DNA of 15,637 nt from Deltaproteobacteria bacterium (GCA_003647035.1 QMMB01000021.1:1-15637); one strand, 5' to 3'. Shown: positions 7,101-14,876, counted from the stretch's first letter. The notes: generated by a model not told the origin, from the sequence alone. Translations and numbers: made by a program.

Positions 7101-7754
7101 TCACCAATCAAGAATGGCCACCATGAGGCCAGTCGCCACGATGAGCGCGCCGGCCACGCTGTCGCCGTAGCGTTCGAACCACTTCCCTTTGAACAGTTGC
7201 GCGCCCGAGTGCGCCAAAGCGACCAAGGTGACCATCGCGCCGACCGTCGCGACCTCGTATGCCACGACGACGCAGAGCGTCTCCACGGCTGACAGCGGGG
7301 CTGCGGCGAACAGGATCGGAATCACGGCGACGCACGGGTCCGCGCAATAGATCAAGAACAGCGACCATGTCGATGCGCGCGACGCGTCGTGCACGTGATC
7401 GTAGTGATGATGATGATGCCCATGCAGCCGATGCACGAACGCGCCCCGGAGACCCCAGATTGCGTAGGCGACGCCGAAGCCGATCAGCAGTAGACCCGCG
7501 ACCGACACCATGCGCTCGCCCAGTGATTGAAAAAGCTGCGCGCCAAACATCAGCGCGAGCAATCCGAGCAGCACCGAGACCGTCACGTGGCCGAACCCGC
7601 AGATGAACGCCACGCGCGCCGCTCGCCCCCTCGACCAGTTGCGCGCCCGCGCCACCGCGGCGATGGGCACCCAGTGGTCCGGCGCCAAAGAATGCAATGA
7701 TCCTATGGTGATAGCGCCGACTGCAAGAGACACGAAGAGGCTAGTGGTGCTCAT
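7101..7754 (-). CDS. NicO/UreH-type nickel (cobalt) membrane transporter
   Basis: Polytopic inner-membrane protein of 217 residues with about six hydrophobic helices. Helix 1 carries the metal motif LHSLAPDHWVP (His and an Asp-His pair), and GFGHVTVSV near residue 53 fits the second conserved His-Ser motif of this superfamily. A cytoplasmic or periplasmic loop near residues 108-125 is very rich in histidine (HRLHGHHHHHYDHVHD), as in Ni/Co transporters. It is the last gene of the hyp run and overlaps hypB by 14 bp, its ATG lying inside the codons for the HypB histidine tail, so the two are translationally coupled. The likely job is Ni2+ movement for hydrogenase assembly. The direction of transport cannot be read from sequence; the related RcnA is an exporter. 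Confidence 0.78.
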   Translation of the reverse strand: MSTTSLFVSLAVGAITIGSLHSLAPDHWVPIAAVARARNWSRGRAARVAFICGFGHVTVSVLLGLLALMFGAQLFQSLGERMVSVAGLLLIGFGVAYAIWGLRGAFVHRLHGHHHHHYDHVHDASRASTWSLFLIYCADPCVAVIPILFAAAPLSAVETLCVVVAYEVATVGAMVTLVALAHSGAQLFKGKWFERYGDSVAGALIVATGLMVAILDW

Positions 7755-8478
7755 GATGATGCTCGTGCGGAAGTCCTGCCGCGGACTGCTCGGCCGGCGC
7801 AGGGCGCAGCTTCTCGAGCCACTGCAACCAGGCGTCGATGCCTTCTCCCGTCTTCGCCGACACCTCCAACATGTTGGCCTCGGGCATCACGTGTGCAATC
7901 GCGTCTTCCACCGCTGCCAGGTCGAAGTCCAAATGCGGAATCAAGTCGACCTTCGTGAGCAAGACCAGGTCCGCCTTCTGAAACATGACGGGGTACTTGA
8001 GCGGTTTGTCTTCGCCTTCGGTGACCGATAGCGCGACGACGTTCGCCGCTTGGCCGAGGTCATAGATCGCAGGGCAGACCAGGTTACCGACGTTCTCGAT
8101 GAAAAAGATATCGCGGTCCTCCGACGGGAAGTCGTGCAGAGCACGATGAACCAGACGCGCATCGAGATGACAGGCCGATCCCGTCGTGATGGTCGCCGAG
8201 ACGATACCCGAAGCGTTCAGCCGATCGGCGTCGCGATCGGTCGCCAGGTCACCGCTGACAGCCCCGAGCTTGAGGTGCTCGCCTGCCGCCTTGGCGGTCG
8301 CCTCGAGAACCGCGGTCTTTCCGGACCCCGGCGAGCCCATCAGATTGATCGCCAACATGCCTAACCCTTGGAAATGACTCCGATTATGCCCTGCCTGGGC
8401 GTCGTTGTCGGAGAGGATTCGCTGCTGCACCTCAATGGGCACGATTTCTGGATCACCGCATCCGCAGGTCTCACACAT
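7741..8478 (-). CDS. hypB: Hydrogenase nickel incorporation GTPase HypB
   Basis: SIMIBI-class GTPase that passes nickel to the hydrogenase large subunit together with HypA. The N-terminus has the high-affinity nickel motif MCETCGCGD. The Walker A (GSPGSGKT) is at 48-55. The interdomain metal site is present as Cys103-His104 in TGSACHLDA and Cys135 in NVGNLVCP. TKVDLIPH gives guanine specificity. 245 residues. The ATG at 8478 is fixed by a GGAGG 6 bp upstream and by the CxxCGC motif; an in-frame upstream extension to 8676 is a hypA shadow. Unusually, the histidine cluster (PHEHHHEHH) is at the very C-terminus rather than near the N-terminus as in rhizobial HypB. Confidence 0.96.
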   Translation of the reverse strand: MCETCGCGDPEIVPIEVQQRILSDNDAQAGHNRSHFQGLGMLAINLMGSPGSGKTAVLEATAKAAGEHLKLGAVSGDLATDRDADRLNASGIVSATITTGSACHLDARLVHRALHDFPSEDRDIFFIENVGNLVCPAIYDLGQAANVVALSVTEGEDKPLKYPVMFQKADLVLLTKVDLIPHLDFDLAAVEDAIAHVMPEANMLEVSAKTGEGIDAWLQWLEKLRPAPAEQSAAGLPHEHHHEHH

Positions 8479-8818
8479 GGGGGGCCTCCATTTCAATCCG
8501 TTGCAAGATGATCTCGTCTCCCTCGAGCATGCGAGCCGGCCGCCCGCAGTCGTCGCACCGTAAGATCGCGCCACGCGCGACGGCGCGGTCGCATGAGGAA
8601 CATGCCCAGGCTGCGGCCACCATGTCGATCGACAGCTCGGCGCCATCACAAATCGTTCGTTCCCGAAAGGTGTCAAACGCGGTCTTCAGCAACTCGACCT
8701 CGACCCCGGACAGCTCGCCGATCTTTAGGTGCAACCGATACACACGAGAGCCGCCGTGCGCATCCGCTTCTTGCTGCACGCGATCGATCAAAGAAGCAAC
8801 GATGGAGTATTCGTGCAT
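8471..8818 (-). CDS. hypA: Hydrogenase nickel metallochaperone HypA
   Basis: Small nickel-binding and zinc-binding protein that works with HypB in loading Ni2+ into the [NiFe] active site. 115 residues, the normal length. It starts with the essential MHE (His2 is the nickel ligand, with Glu3) and keeps the GELSGVE segment. The zinc site is made by two CxxC pairs, Cys73/Cys76 (CSSC) and Cys88/Cys91 (CDDC). Its 3' end overlaps hypB by 8 bp, and it starts 4 bp after the stop of the crotonase gene. Confidence 0.96.
   Translation of the reverse strand: MHEYSIVASLIDRVQQEADAHGGSRVYRLHLKIGELSGVEVELLKTAFDTFRERTICDGAELSIDMVAAAWACSSCDRAVARGAILRCDDCGRPARMLEGDEIILQRIEMEAPHV
8485..8489 (-). promoter_or_regulatory. 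Strong ribosome binding site of hypB
   Basis: GGAGG, 6 nt before the hypB ATG and inside the 3' end of hypA. It decides the hypB start at MCETCGCGD. Confidence 0.75.
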
Positions 8819-8822
8819 GCCG

Positions 8823-9683
8823 CTACTCGCTTTCGAACTCCGGTGAACGTTTTTCGAAGAAGGCCGCGAGCCCTTCGGCGAAGTTCGGGCCGTCCGCGAT
8901 CCGCGCGAGTTGTGTGAGCTCGGCGTCGAGATGAACGTCGAGGCGATCCATCCCTGCGGCCTGATTGAGGAGATTCTTGGCTACACCGACTGCCGCAGTG
9001 GGCGATTCCGCAAGCTCGGTCGCGATTTTCAATACCTCAGCATCAAGCGAACCATCTGGAACTACTCGGTTAATCAGCCCCCAGCCGAGGGCCTCTCGCG
9101 CGGTCAAGCGTGGATTCAAGAGCACCAGCTCGAGTGCCTTTCGAAGGCCTACCAAGCGGGGCAAAAAGAACGTCGAGCTCTCCGCGCCGGTGAGTCCGGT
9201 CTTGAAGTACGCCCACTCGAACCAGGCGCGCTCCGAGGCGACGACGAGGTCACAGCTCATCGCGATTCCGAAACCACCTGCGGCAGCCGGGCCGTCGACG
9301 GCGGCGATGAAGGGCTTCGGCGCTCGGCGGATCTCCGAAATCGTGCTGTGGATGTACTCGAGGATCTGTTTGAAGATCTCTCCGTAGCCCTCATCCGGTT
9401 TCCGGGTCTCTGGCTGCAAGTAACCGAGCTCGTCTTGGTTCCCGCCGTCGCGGATGTACTTCAAGTCGGCGCCGCTGCAGCACACGCCGCCCTCGCCACG
9501 AATCACCACCGCGCGCACGTCACGGTCGCGCGCGAGTTGCAACCCGGCCCGCCGGAAGTCCTGGGCCGTCTCCACGTCGAGCGAGTTGAGGCGCTCGCGA
9601 CGTGCAATTGTCAGGATGCCCACGGCGCCTTCCCGCTCGACTCGAATGTGTTTCATCTGCTCCATTTGCTCTATCTTGCCCAT
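8823..9683 (-). CDS. Crotonase (enoyl-CoA hydratase/isomerase) family protein within the hyp operon
   Basis: 286 residues and a single crotonase domain, presumably acting on an acyl-CoA. The first oxyanion-hole block (CCSGADL, 68-74) and the second (GPAAAGGFGIA, 131-141) are present, followed by LPRLVG near 174-179. By alignment with rat mitochondrial hydratase, the two catalytic glutamates are replaced: Glu144 by Gly139 and Glu164 by Tyr159. A different acidic residue, Glu168, sits in the GLTGAESS turn. Simple enoyl-CoA hydration is therefore doubtful. The gene is 3 bp after hypE and 4 bp before hypA, so it is an integral part of the operon. The C-terminal half of HypX, which makes the CO ligand of [NiFe] hydrogenase from formyl-CoA, is also a crotonase domain. 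A stand-alone HypX-like role is possible but unproven. A beta-oxidation or isomerase role is the alternative. Confidence 0.88.
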   Translation of the reverse strand: MGKIEQMEQMKHIRVEREGAVGILTIARRERLNSLDVETAQDFRRAGLQLARDRDVRAVVIRGEGGVCCSGADLKYIRDGGNQDELGYLQPETRKPDEGYGEIFKQILEYIHSTISEIRRAPKPFIAAVDGPAAAGGFGIAMSCDLVVASERAWFEWAYFKTGLTGAESSTFFLPRLVGLRKALELVLLNPRLTAREALGWGLINRVVPDGSLDAEVLKIATELAESPTAAVGVAKNLLNQAAGMDRLDVHLDAELTQLARIADGPNFAEGLAAFFEKRSPEFESE

Positions 9684-9686
9684 CGC

Positions 9687-10727
9687 TCAGCAAATCCTCG
9701 GGAGGAGCTCGCCCTCCGGTTCGGCCAACAGGCGGCTTCCGAACCCCGTGTCGAGCACCACGAATCCGGGTCGCTCGGTCACGCATTCACCTACAATTGC
9801 AGCGTTTCGCCCCAACGGGTGCGAGCGGATGGCGTCGAGCACTCCGTCTGCGCTCTCGGGCCGCAGCCCAAAGACCGCCTTGCCTTCGTTGGCCGACACC
9901 AGTGGGTCGATGCCGAGGAGCTCCCCGACAGCGCGGACCTCGTCGCGGAGCGGGACCGCCGTCTCGTCGATGATGATCCCGACGCCGCTCTTCTCGGCCA
10001 TCTCGTGCAGCGCGCTGGACAACCCGCCGCGACTCGGATCCTTGAGGGCCACCACGCCCGCCCCTCCGACGTCGGGTGCGCGACGCACCAGCGTGTGCAC
10101 CGGTGCAACGTCGGATGCGAGAGTCGTGTCCAAAGCAAGCTCGTTCCGCGTCGCCATGATCGCGAGCCCGTGATCGCCCATCGTTCCTGTGACCAAGATC
10201 TTGTCGCCTGGTCGAAGCCCCGCATCGGAAACCAGCCGCTTGGTGAGACCGACCCCTGTCGTGTTCAGCACAAGGCCATCGAGCTCGCCGTGTCCCATGA
10301 CCTTGGTGTCGCCCGTCACGATGGTCGTACCCGCTTCCTCACAGGTGGCGCGGATCGACTCCCAAATTCGCTTCAGCGTATCGCGCGAGAAGCCGTCTTC
10401 GATGATCACTGCGCAGGTCAACGCCAGTGGCTCTGTCGCCCCCATCATCGCGAGATCATTGACAGTTCCAGAGATTGCTAGGCGTCCAATGTCGCCCCCG
10501 GGGAACTCGATGGGCTTCACCACGTGCGAGTCCGTCGCGATCACCAGGTACTGGTCGCCGAGTCGGATCGCCGCGCCGTCGTCCATCGCAGCCAGCCCGA
10601 TGCCGTCGTCTCCAACATCGCCTAAGCCCTTGGCGAACACCTGCTCGATCAGCGCGCGCATGGCGCCGCCGCCCGTGCCGTACTTGAGCGTGATCCGTTC
10701 GTCGATGAGCCGAGCATTGCGCGTCAT
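9687..10727 (-). CDS. hypE: Hydrogenase maturation protein HypE (thiocyanate-forming dehydratase)
   Basis: Dehydrates the carbamoyl group received from HypF to a thiocyanate on its C-terminal cysteine and donates cyanide to iron on HypC/HypD. The PurM/AIR-synthase-like fold is seen in LKYGTGGGAMRALI (start), DDGAAI, ATDSHVVKPIEFPGGD, SGTVNDLAMMGA, TGDTKVM and KDPSRGGL. The protein ends in PRIC, with the essential terminal Cys346 intact. The ATG overlaps the hypD stop (ATGA) and has a GAGG 6 bp upstream. The stop is 3 bp from the crotonase start. Confidence 0.97.
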   Translation of the reverse strand: MTRNARLIDERITLKYGTGGGAMRALIEQVFAKGLGDVGDDGIGLAAMDDGAAIRLGDQYLVIATDSHVVKPIEFPGGDIGRLAISGTVNDLAMMGATEPLALTCAVIIEDGFSRDTLKRIWESIRATCEEAGTTIVTGDTKVMGHGELDGLVLNTTGVGLTKRLVSDAGLRPGDKILVTGTMGDHGLAIMATRNELALDTTLASDVAPVHTLVRRAPDVGGAGVVALKDPSRGGLSSALHEMAEKSGVGIIIDETAVPLRDEVRAVGELLGIDPLVSANEGKAVFGLRPESADGVLDAIRSHPLGRNAAIVGECVTERPGFVVLDTGFGSRLLAEPEGELLPRIC

Positions 10728-11872
10728 GCGGCGCCTCGTTTCATCGACCGGAGATCTGGTTGTCCACCGTACTGATGCCAGATTCTACAGGTGCCCTCTG
10801 CACTGACCATGCACGCGCCAACCGGCTGGTCGGGCGTGCACCCTTTGCCAAAGAGTTGGCACTCGGACGGCGATGAGATGCCCGCCATGATGTCGCCGCA
10901 TTGGCACTGCTGCACGAGCTTGGGCGGCGCGTAGCTCCAAAGCGCAGATGCATCGATGGTGAAACGCTTTCGCGTGTCGTACCGCGCAAACTCATCACGC
11001 AAGCGCAGGTTCCCGTTGGGCACGTGCGCGATGCCCCGCCAACGTCCACCTGTAGGCCGAAATACGCGCCAGAGAAGCCTTTGCGCGGGGACATTCCCCT
11101 CGCGTGTGACGCAGCGCGGAAAGGCGTTTTCTACGCGGGGCTCGCCGCTGTTGATCACCTCGAGGAGCTTTACCAGGCCCGCCAGCACATCGAGCGGCTC
11201 GAAGCCTGCGATGACCACCGGCAAGCCGTGGCGCTCGACGAACTTTTCGAAAACCGCCGAGCCGGTAATCGTTGCCGCATGCCCCGCGGCGAGAAAGCCT
11301 TCGATCTTCGTTTCCGGCATCTCCGCCACAATTTCCATCACGGGCGGGATGTACTTGTGCGCAGACAGCACAGAGAAATTGTCTGGTGGATCATCGACCA
11401 GCACCGCAGCCGTCGCGACAGCCGTCGTTTCGAACCCCGAGGCAAAGAATACGATCTCCTCGTCGTGCTCGCGGGCGAGGTCTACCGCCTGCGTCACGCT
11501 GTACACCACGTCGACCTTCGCGCCCTCCGCCTTCGCATCCGCAAGGGACTGCGATGTGCCCGGCACGCGCAGCATATCGCCGTAGGAGGCGACGCGAACG
11601 CCTTGCTTCGCGAGTGCGACCGCTTCGTCGACCTCCGGAACATCGGTGACGCAAACCGGGCAGCCAGGCCCCATGATTACCTGCAAATTCTCTGGGAATG
11701 CGGCCCGGAGCCCGAACTTCGCGATCGCCTGTTCGTGGCTTCCGCACACGTGCATGACCGAGATGGGAGCGTGGTCGGCCTGTTGCACGAGGCGATCGAG
11801 CGTGTCGCGAAGTCCGCGTGCGCGCGCGGGATCTCGGAACTTCATTTGGGCGAATGGGTCACTCGGACTCAT
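10724..11872 (-). CDS. hypD: Hydrogenase maturation protein HypD
   Basis: [4Fe-4S] scaffold on which, with HypC, the Fe(CN)2CO unit is built. Conserved cysteines are visible: Cys43 in HVCGSHE (the iron-holding cysteine), Cys71 and Cys74 in GPGCPVC, and the C-terminal cluster set beginning QCQCGDIMAG and continuing SECQLFGKGC and ACMVSAEGTC. 382 residues from the ATG at 11872, which follows an AAGGGAG at 6 bp. A longer frame to 11902 and a shorter start at 11845 (MKFRD) are less likely. It overlaps the end of hypC by 14 bp and hypE by 4 bp. Confidence 0.96.
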   Translation of the reverse strand: MSPSDPFAQMKFRDPARARGLRDTLDRLVQQADHAPISVMHVCGSHEQAIAKFGLRAAFPENLQVIMGPGCPVCVTDVPEVDEAVALAKQGVRVASYGDMLRVPGTSQSLADAKAEGAKVDVVYSVTQAVDLAREHDEEIVFFASGFETTAVATAAVLVDDPPDNFSVLSAHKYIPPVMEIVAEMPETKIEGFLAAGHAATITGSAVFEKFVERHGLPVVIAGFEPLDVLAGLVKLLEVINSGEPRVENAFPRCVTREGNVPAQRLLWRVFRPTGGRWRGIAHVPNGNLRLRDEFARYDTRKRFTIDASALWSYAPPKLVQQCQCGDIMAGISSPSECQLFGKGCTPDQPVGACMVSAEGTCRIWHQYGGQPDLRSMKRGAA

Positions 11873-12182
11873 CACCCGCTCCCTTCTGCACACGAACCGC
11901 ATCGGGCGCTGCCTCGATCTCGGCGCGAACGTCGGCAGTCATCAAGTCTTGCTCGTCTGCGAGCCGGAGCAGCTCGTCGTACAAGGCCAAGGTCTCCGCC
12001 GCCTCTTCGGGCGGGATCCGGCGGATCGCAAAGCCGACGTGGTTCAAGATGAAATCGCCCGGCTCCACCGGCATGTCGCAGACCTCGAGACGGACCTGCT
12101 TCCTCACCCCCCAGAAGTCGACGGTCGCGATCTGCATCTCGCCGTCGACTTCGATCACCTTGCCTGGGACACCTAAACACAT
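11859..12182 (-). CDS. hypC: Hydrogenase assembly chaperone HypC/HybG
   Basis: Small chaperone that binds HypD and carries the Fe(CN)2CO moiety to the large-subunit precursor. The hallmark N-terminus MCLGVPGKV, with the essential Cys2, is intact, as are the beta-barrel segments ATVDFWGVRK and GDFILNHVGFAI. At 107 residues it is about 15-25 longer than typical HypC. The extra part is an acidic, Ala/Glu-rich helical tail from about residue 80. A strong ribosome binding site precedes it, 19 bp after hypF. The last 14 bp are shared with hypD. Confidence 0.96.
   Translation of the reverse strand: MCLGVPGKVIEVDGEMQIATVDFWGVRKQVRLEVCDMPVEPGDFILNHVGFAIRRIPPEEAAETLALYDELLRLADEQDLMTADVRAEIEAAPDAVRVQKGAGDESE
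11879..11885 (-). promoter_or_regulatory. Ribosome binding site of hypD
   Basis: AAGGGAG on the minus strand, 6 nt before the ATG at 11872 and inside the hypC coding region. It supports the start MSPSDPFAQ. Confidence 0.65.
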
Positions 12183-12189
12183 GGGAAAG

Positions 12190-12195
12190 CTCCTC
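12190..12195 (-). promoter_or_regulatory. Strong ribosome binding site of hypC
   Basis: GAGGAG on the minus strand, 7 nt before the hypC ATG, in the short gap after the hypF stop. It is one of the strongest sites in the operon, consistent with a need for more HypC than of the enzymes around it. Confidence 0.75.
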
Positions 12196-12201
12196 GGGGT
12201 A

Positions 12202-14478
12202 TCAACCTTTGTCTCCCAGAAACGCGTCCGCGATCAAGGCCTGACCGAGGGCGATTCCCCCGTCCCCGGGCGGAACTTCGCTGTGCCGTAACACCCTGAT
12301 TTTACTTGCTAATTTCTGGCCAACTCCGCCTGCGAGCCGCGCGTTGTGGAAAACGCCGCCCGTGAGCGCCACGGGCACGTCACCGACCTCTGCCAGGAGG
12401 CCCTCTACAACCTCCACGGTGAGGTTGACCAGGGTATTGTGAAAGCGCGCCGAAACATCGGCCGGGGAGCGCCCCGCCACCACATCTTCGACGGCGGCGC
12501 GCACCGTCGGGCGCAGATCCACCTCCATCGGTGTCTCATTGCGATCCAGCGCGAACGGGTAGGCCTCGCGCACCGCGTCGTTTGCAACATGGTCCCAGGC
12601 GATGGCGATCTGTCCTTCGTAGGTCGATAGCGGTCTGTTCAGGGCGAGCGCACCGAAGCCATCGAAGTAGCGCCCCACGCCGCGGGCTAGCGGTGCGTTG
12701 AGCTCCCGCTCGATCATCTGAGATACGATCCGAATCGATTGCGGCGGCACGTCCGCAAAGAGTGGAAGAGAGTCGATCGGAGGCTGGCCATCGAAGGCAT
12801 CGTGCAACAGCGCGTATCCAATTCGCCAAACCTCGCGCATCGCCAGATCGCCGCCGGCCAAGCGAACCGGCCGAAACGTCGCGAGCCGTTCGAACCGATC
12901 CGCAAAACACAGGAGAAACTCGCCACCCCAGGACGTGCCGTCTTCGCCAAAACCCGTCCCATCGTAGGCCACGCCAAGCACCGGGCCCTGCACCTCGTGC
13001 TCCGCCATCACGCTCGCGACGTGGGCATGATGATGTTGTACGCCAACCAGGATCGCATCGTTCTGCGCTCTTGCGTATCGCGTCGACAAGTACCCTGGGT
13101 GCAGATCGTGGGCGATGACTTCTGGACGAACCGAGAGAATGGTTTGCATCCGCTCGATGGCCTCTTCGAAGAACTCGAGTGCGGCGACGGTCTCGAGATC
13201 GCCAACATGCGGGCCGAAATAAGCCGTATCTCCCATCGCGATGCAGAAGGTGTTCTTGAGATGCGCGCCACAGGCGAGCACGGGACGGGATACCGGTTTC
13301 GCCAAGTGAATAGGTCGCGGAACGAAACCTCGAGAACGACGCATCACGGTGGGTGTGCCCGCGATGACTCGGACTACCGAATCGTCACATCGCATCGCGA
13401 TGTCGCGGTCGTGCAGCAGGATCGCATCGGCGATCCCGTCGAGACGACGCCTCGCTTCGCCGTTGTCGCGGCAGATCGGCTCGTTCGAGACGTTGGCCGA
13501 AGTCATGACGAGCGGCCGCCCTACGGCCTCGAGCAGCAGGTGGTGCAGCGGCGCATACGGCAAAAACAAGCCCAAAAACGGCGTTTCGGGACTTACCTCG
13601 GCGGCGATGCTCGATCTGTCCTTCGCGCGCACGATGACGATCGGCCGCTCGGACGCGGTCAGCAGCGCCTCTTCTTCCGCGCTGATCTCTGCGACGGCCT
13701 TCGCCGCATCGAGGTCCGCCGTCATCACCGCAAACGGCTTCTCGTCTCGATGCTTTCGCGCGCGAAGCAGTCGCACCGCCGCCCCATCGGCTGCGTCGCA
13801 GGCCAGATGAAACCCGCCCAGACCCTTGACGGCGACTATCGCACCTCGTCTTAGAAGATCTGCGGCGGCTTTCAGTGGATCGGTCGCGCGAAGCGCGTCG
13901 CCGTCGAGCCCGGTGAGACTCAGCGTGGGCCCGCATTTCGCGCACGCGTTTGGTTGCGCGTGAAAGCGTCTGTCTTCGATGTCGTCATACTCACGCTGGC
14001 ACGCGGGGCACATGTCGAACCTCCGCATCGTGGTTGCGGCCCGGTCGTAGGGGATACCTGTTGCGATTGTGAACCGCGGCCCGCAGGCGGTGCAGTTCGT
14101 GAACGCGTAGCCGTAGCGACGATTCGCGGGATCCAAGACCTCGGCCTGACACTGTGGGCAGGTCGCGAGATCCGGGGGAATCGACAAGCTCTTGTCTCCC
14201 CGAAGATCGCTCGATTCGATGACGAAGCCTTCCGGGGACTCGTCCGGGATCCGGTGCGATCCAAGCTCCAAAACATGGGCTGAAGCCGGCATATCCACCT
14301 GTAATTGCTCTATAAATACCTTGATGAGCTTCTCGGGCCCGAACGCTTCGATCGTGACGCCGCGGGGGTCGTTCCGGACCCGTCCGCGAATACCGAGACG
14401 CTGGGCAAGCCGGTATACCCACGGTCGAAACCCAACGCCTTGCACGGTCCCGCGGACCTCGATTCGCTGCCCTGTCAT
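12202..14478 (-). CDS. hypF: Carbamoyltransferase HypF
   Basis: Makes the cyanide precursor: it turns carbamoyl phosphate and ATP into carbamoyl-AMP and transfers the carbamoyl group to HypE. The domain order is complete. An acylphosphatase domain (about 1-90) has VQGVGFRPWVYRLA and VRND. A zinc-finger region (about 105-185) has four CxxC pairs: CPQC, CTAC, CPAC, CAKC. A YrdC-like domain covers about 195-385. A Kae1/TobZ-like domain runs from about 390 to the end, with HHHAHVASVMAEH, AYDGTGFGEDGT and LTGGVFHNARL. 758 residues from the ATG at 14478. A GTG directly before it (14481) is an alternative. The start overlaps the cytochrome c stop (TGATG or GTGATGA). Confidence 0.97.
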   Translation of the reverse strand: MTGQRIEVRGTVQGVGFRPWVYRLAQRLGIRGRVRNDPRGVTIEAFGPEKLIKVFIEQLQVDMPASAHVLELGSHRIPDESPEGFVIESSDLRGDKSLSIPPDLATCPQCQAEVLDPANRRYGYAFTNCTACGPRFTIATGIPYDRAATTMRRFDMCPACQREYDDIEDRRFHAQPNACAKCGPTLSLTGLDGDALRATDPLKAAADLLRRGAIVAVKGLGGFHLACDAADGAAVRLLRARKHRDEKPFAVMTADLDAAKAVAEISAEEEALLTASERPIVIVRAKDRSSIAAEVSPETPFLGLFLPYAPLHHLLLEAVGRPLVMTSANVSNEPICRDNGEARRRLDGIADAILLHDRDIAMRCDDSVVRVIAGTPTVMRRSRGFVPRPIHLAKPVSRPVLACGAHLKNTFCIAMGDTAYFGPHVGDLETVAALEFFEEAIERMQTILSVRPEVIAHDLHPGYLSTRYARAQNDAILVGVQHHHAHVASVMAEHEVQGPVLGVAYDGTGFGEDGTSWGGEFLLCFADRFERLATFRPVRLAGGDLAMREVWRIGYALLHDAFDGQPPIDSLPLFADVPPQSIRIVSQMIERELNAPLARGVGRYFDGFGALALNRPLSTYEGQIAIAWDHVANDAVREAYPFALDRNETPMEVDLRPTVRAAVEDVVAGRSPADVSARFHNTLVNLTVEVVEGLLAEVGDVPVALTGGVFHNARLAGGVGQKLASKIRVLRHSEVPPGDGGIALGQALIADAFLGDKG

Positions 14479-14876
14479 CACGGTCCGTCTTCAGAGACAC
14501 CGAGAACGTACGCGACAACCTCCCACTTCTCTTCGTCGCTCAACGTTGGCCACGCGGGCATCGACGTGCCTCGCTTACCCTCACTCAGCACCCTGTAAAT
14601 GCGCCGCGGTCCCGTGTTTGCGCGCCACTCGCGGCTCTGAAAATTCGCTGGCTGTCCCGACAAACCCTGGCGTCGAGCCCCGTGTCCATTCGCCCGGACC
14701 CCGTGGCAAAGCGCGCACTTCGCTCGGAACAGAGCGCGGCCGCGATCGCGAGCCTCGTCGGAGGCGATCCGATCGACCGGGACCTCGATCTTGCTGTAGT
14801 CGACCGCCATCGCATCACTCCGGGCGTTACAGGCCCAGAGTGCGAGCGACATGATCAGCGCTCCGATTGCTTTCAT
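14478..14876 (-). CDS. Monohaem cytochrome c lipoprotein of the hydrogenase operon
   Basis: 132 residues. The N-terminus MKAIGALIMSLALWAC is a lipoprotein signal with the lipidated Cys at residue 16. One class I cytochrome c domain follows: haem attachment CALCH at 54-58 and a likely axial methionine, Met106, in TSMPAWP, then a closing helix ending VVAYVLG. A periplasmic, membrane-tethered electron carrier is expected. Sitting between the maturation protease and hypF, it may receive electrons from the hydrogenase or its cytochrome b. The ATG is supported by a GGAG 7 bp upstream and lies inside the protease gene, so the two genes overlap by 50 bp. A longer in-frame reading to 15176 is a shadow of the protease. 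Confidence 0.88.
   Translation of the reverse strand: MKAIGALIMSLALWACNARSDAMAVDYSKIEVPVDRIASDEARDRGRALFRAKCALCHGVRANGHGARRQGLSGQPANFQSREWRANTGPRRIYRVLSEGKRGTSMPAWPTLSDEEKWEVVAYVLGVSEDGP

Noticed and set aside
8910..10481. Very long plus-strand open frame (523 codons) opposite the crotonase and hypE genes
   Set aside because: It is antisense to two genes with clear family motifs, has low-complexity composition and no motif of its own. It is a shadow frame of high-GC DNA.
12739..13854. Plus-strand open frame (371 codons) opposite hypF
   Set aside because: It lies entirely within the conserved YrdC/Kae1-like part of hypF on the other strand, and its translation is Arg/His-rich without any domain.
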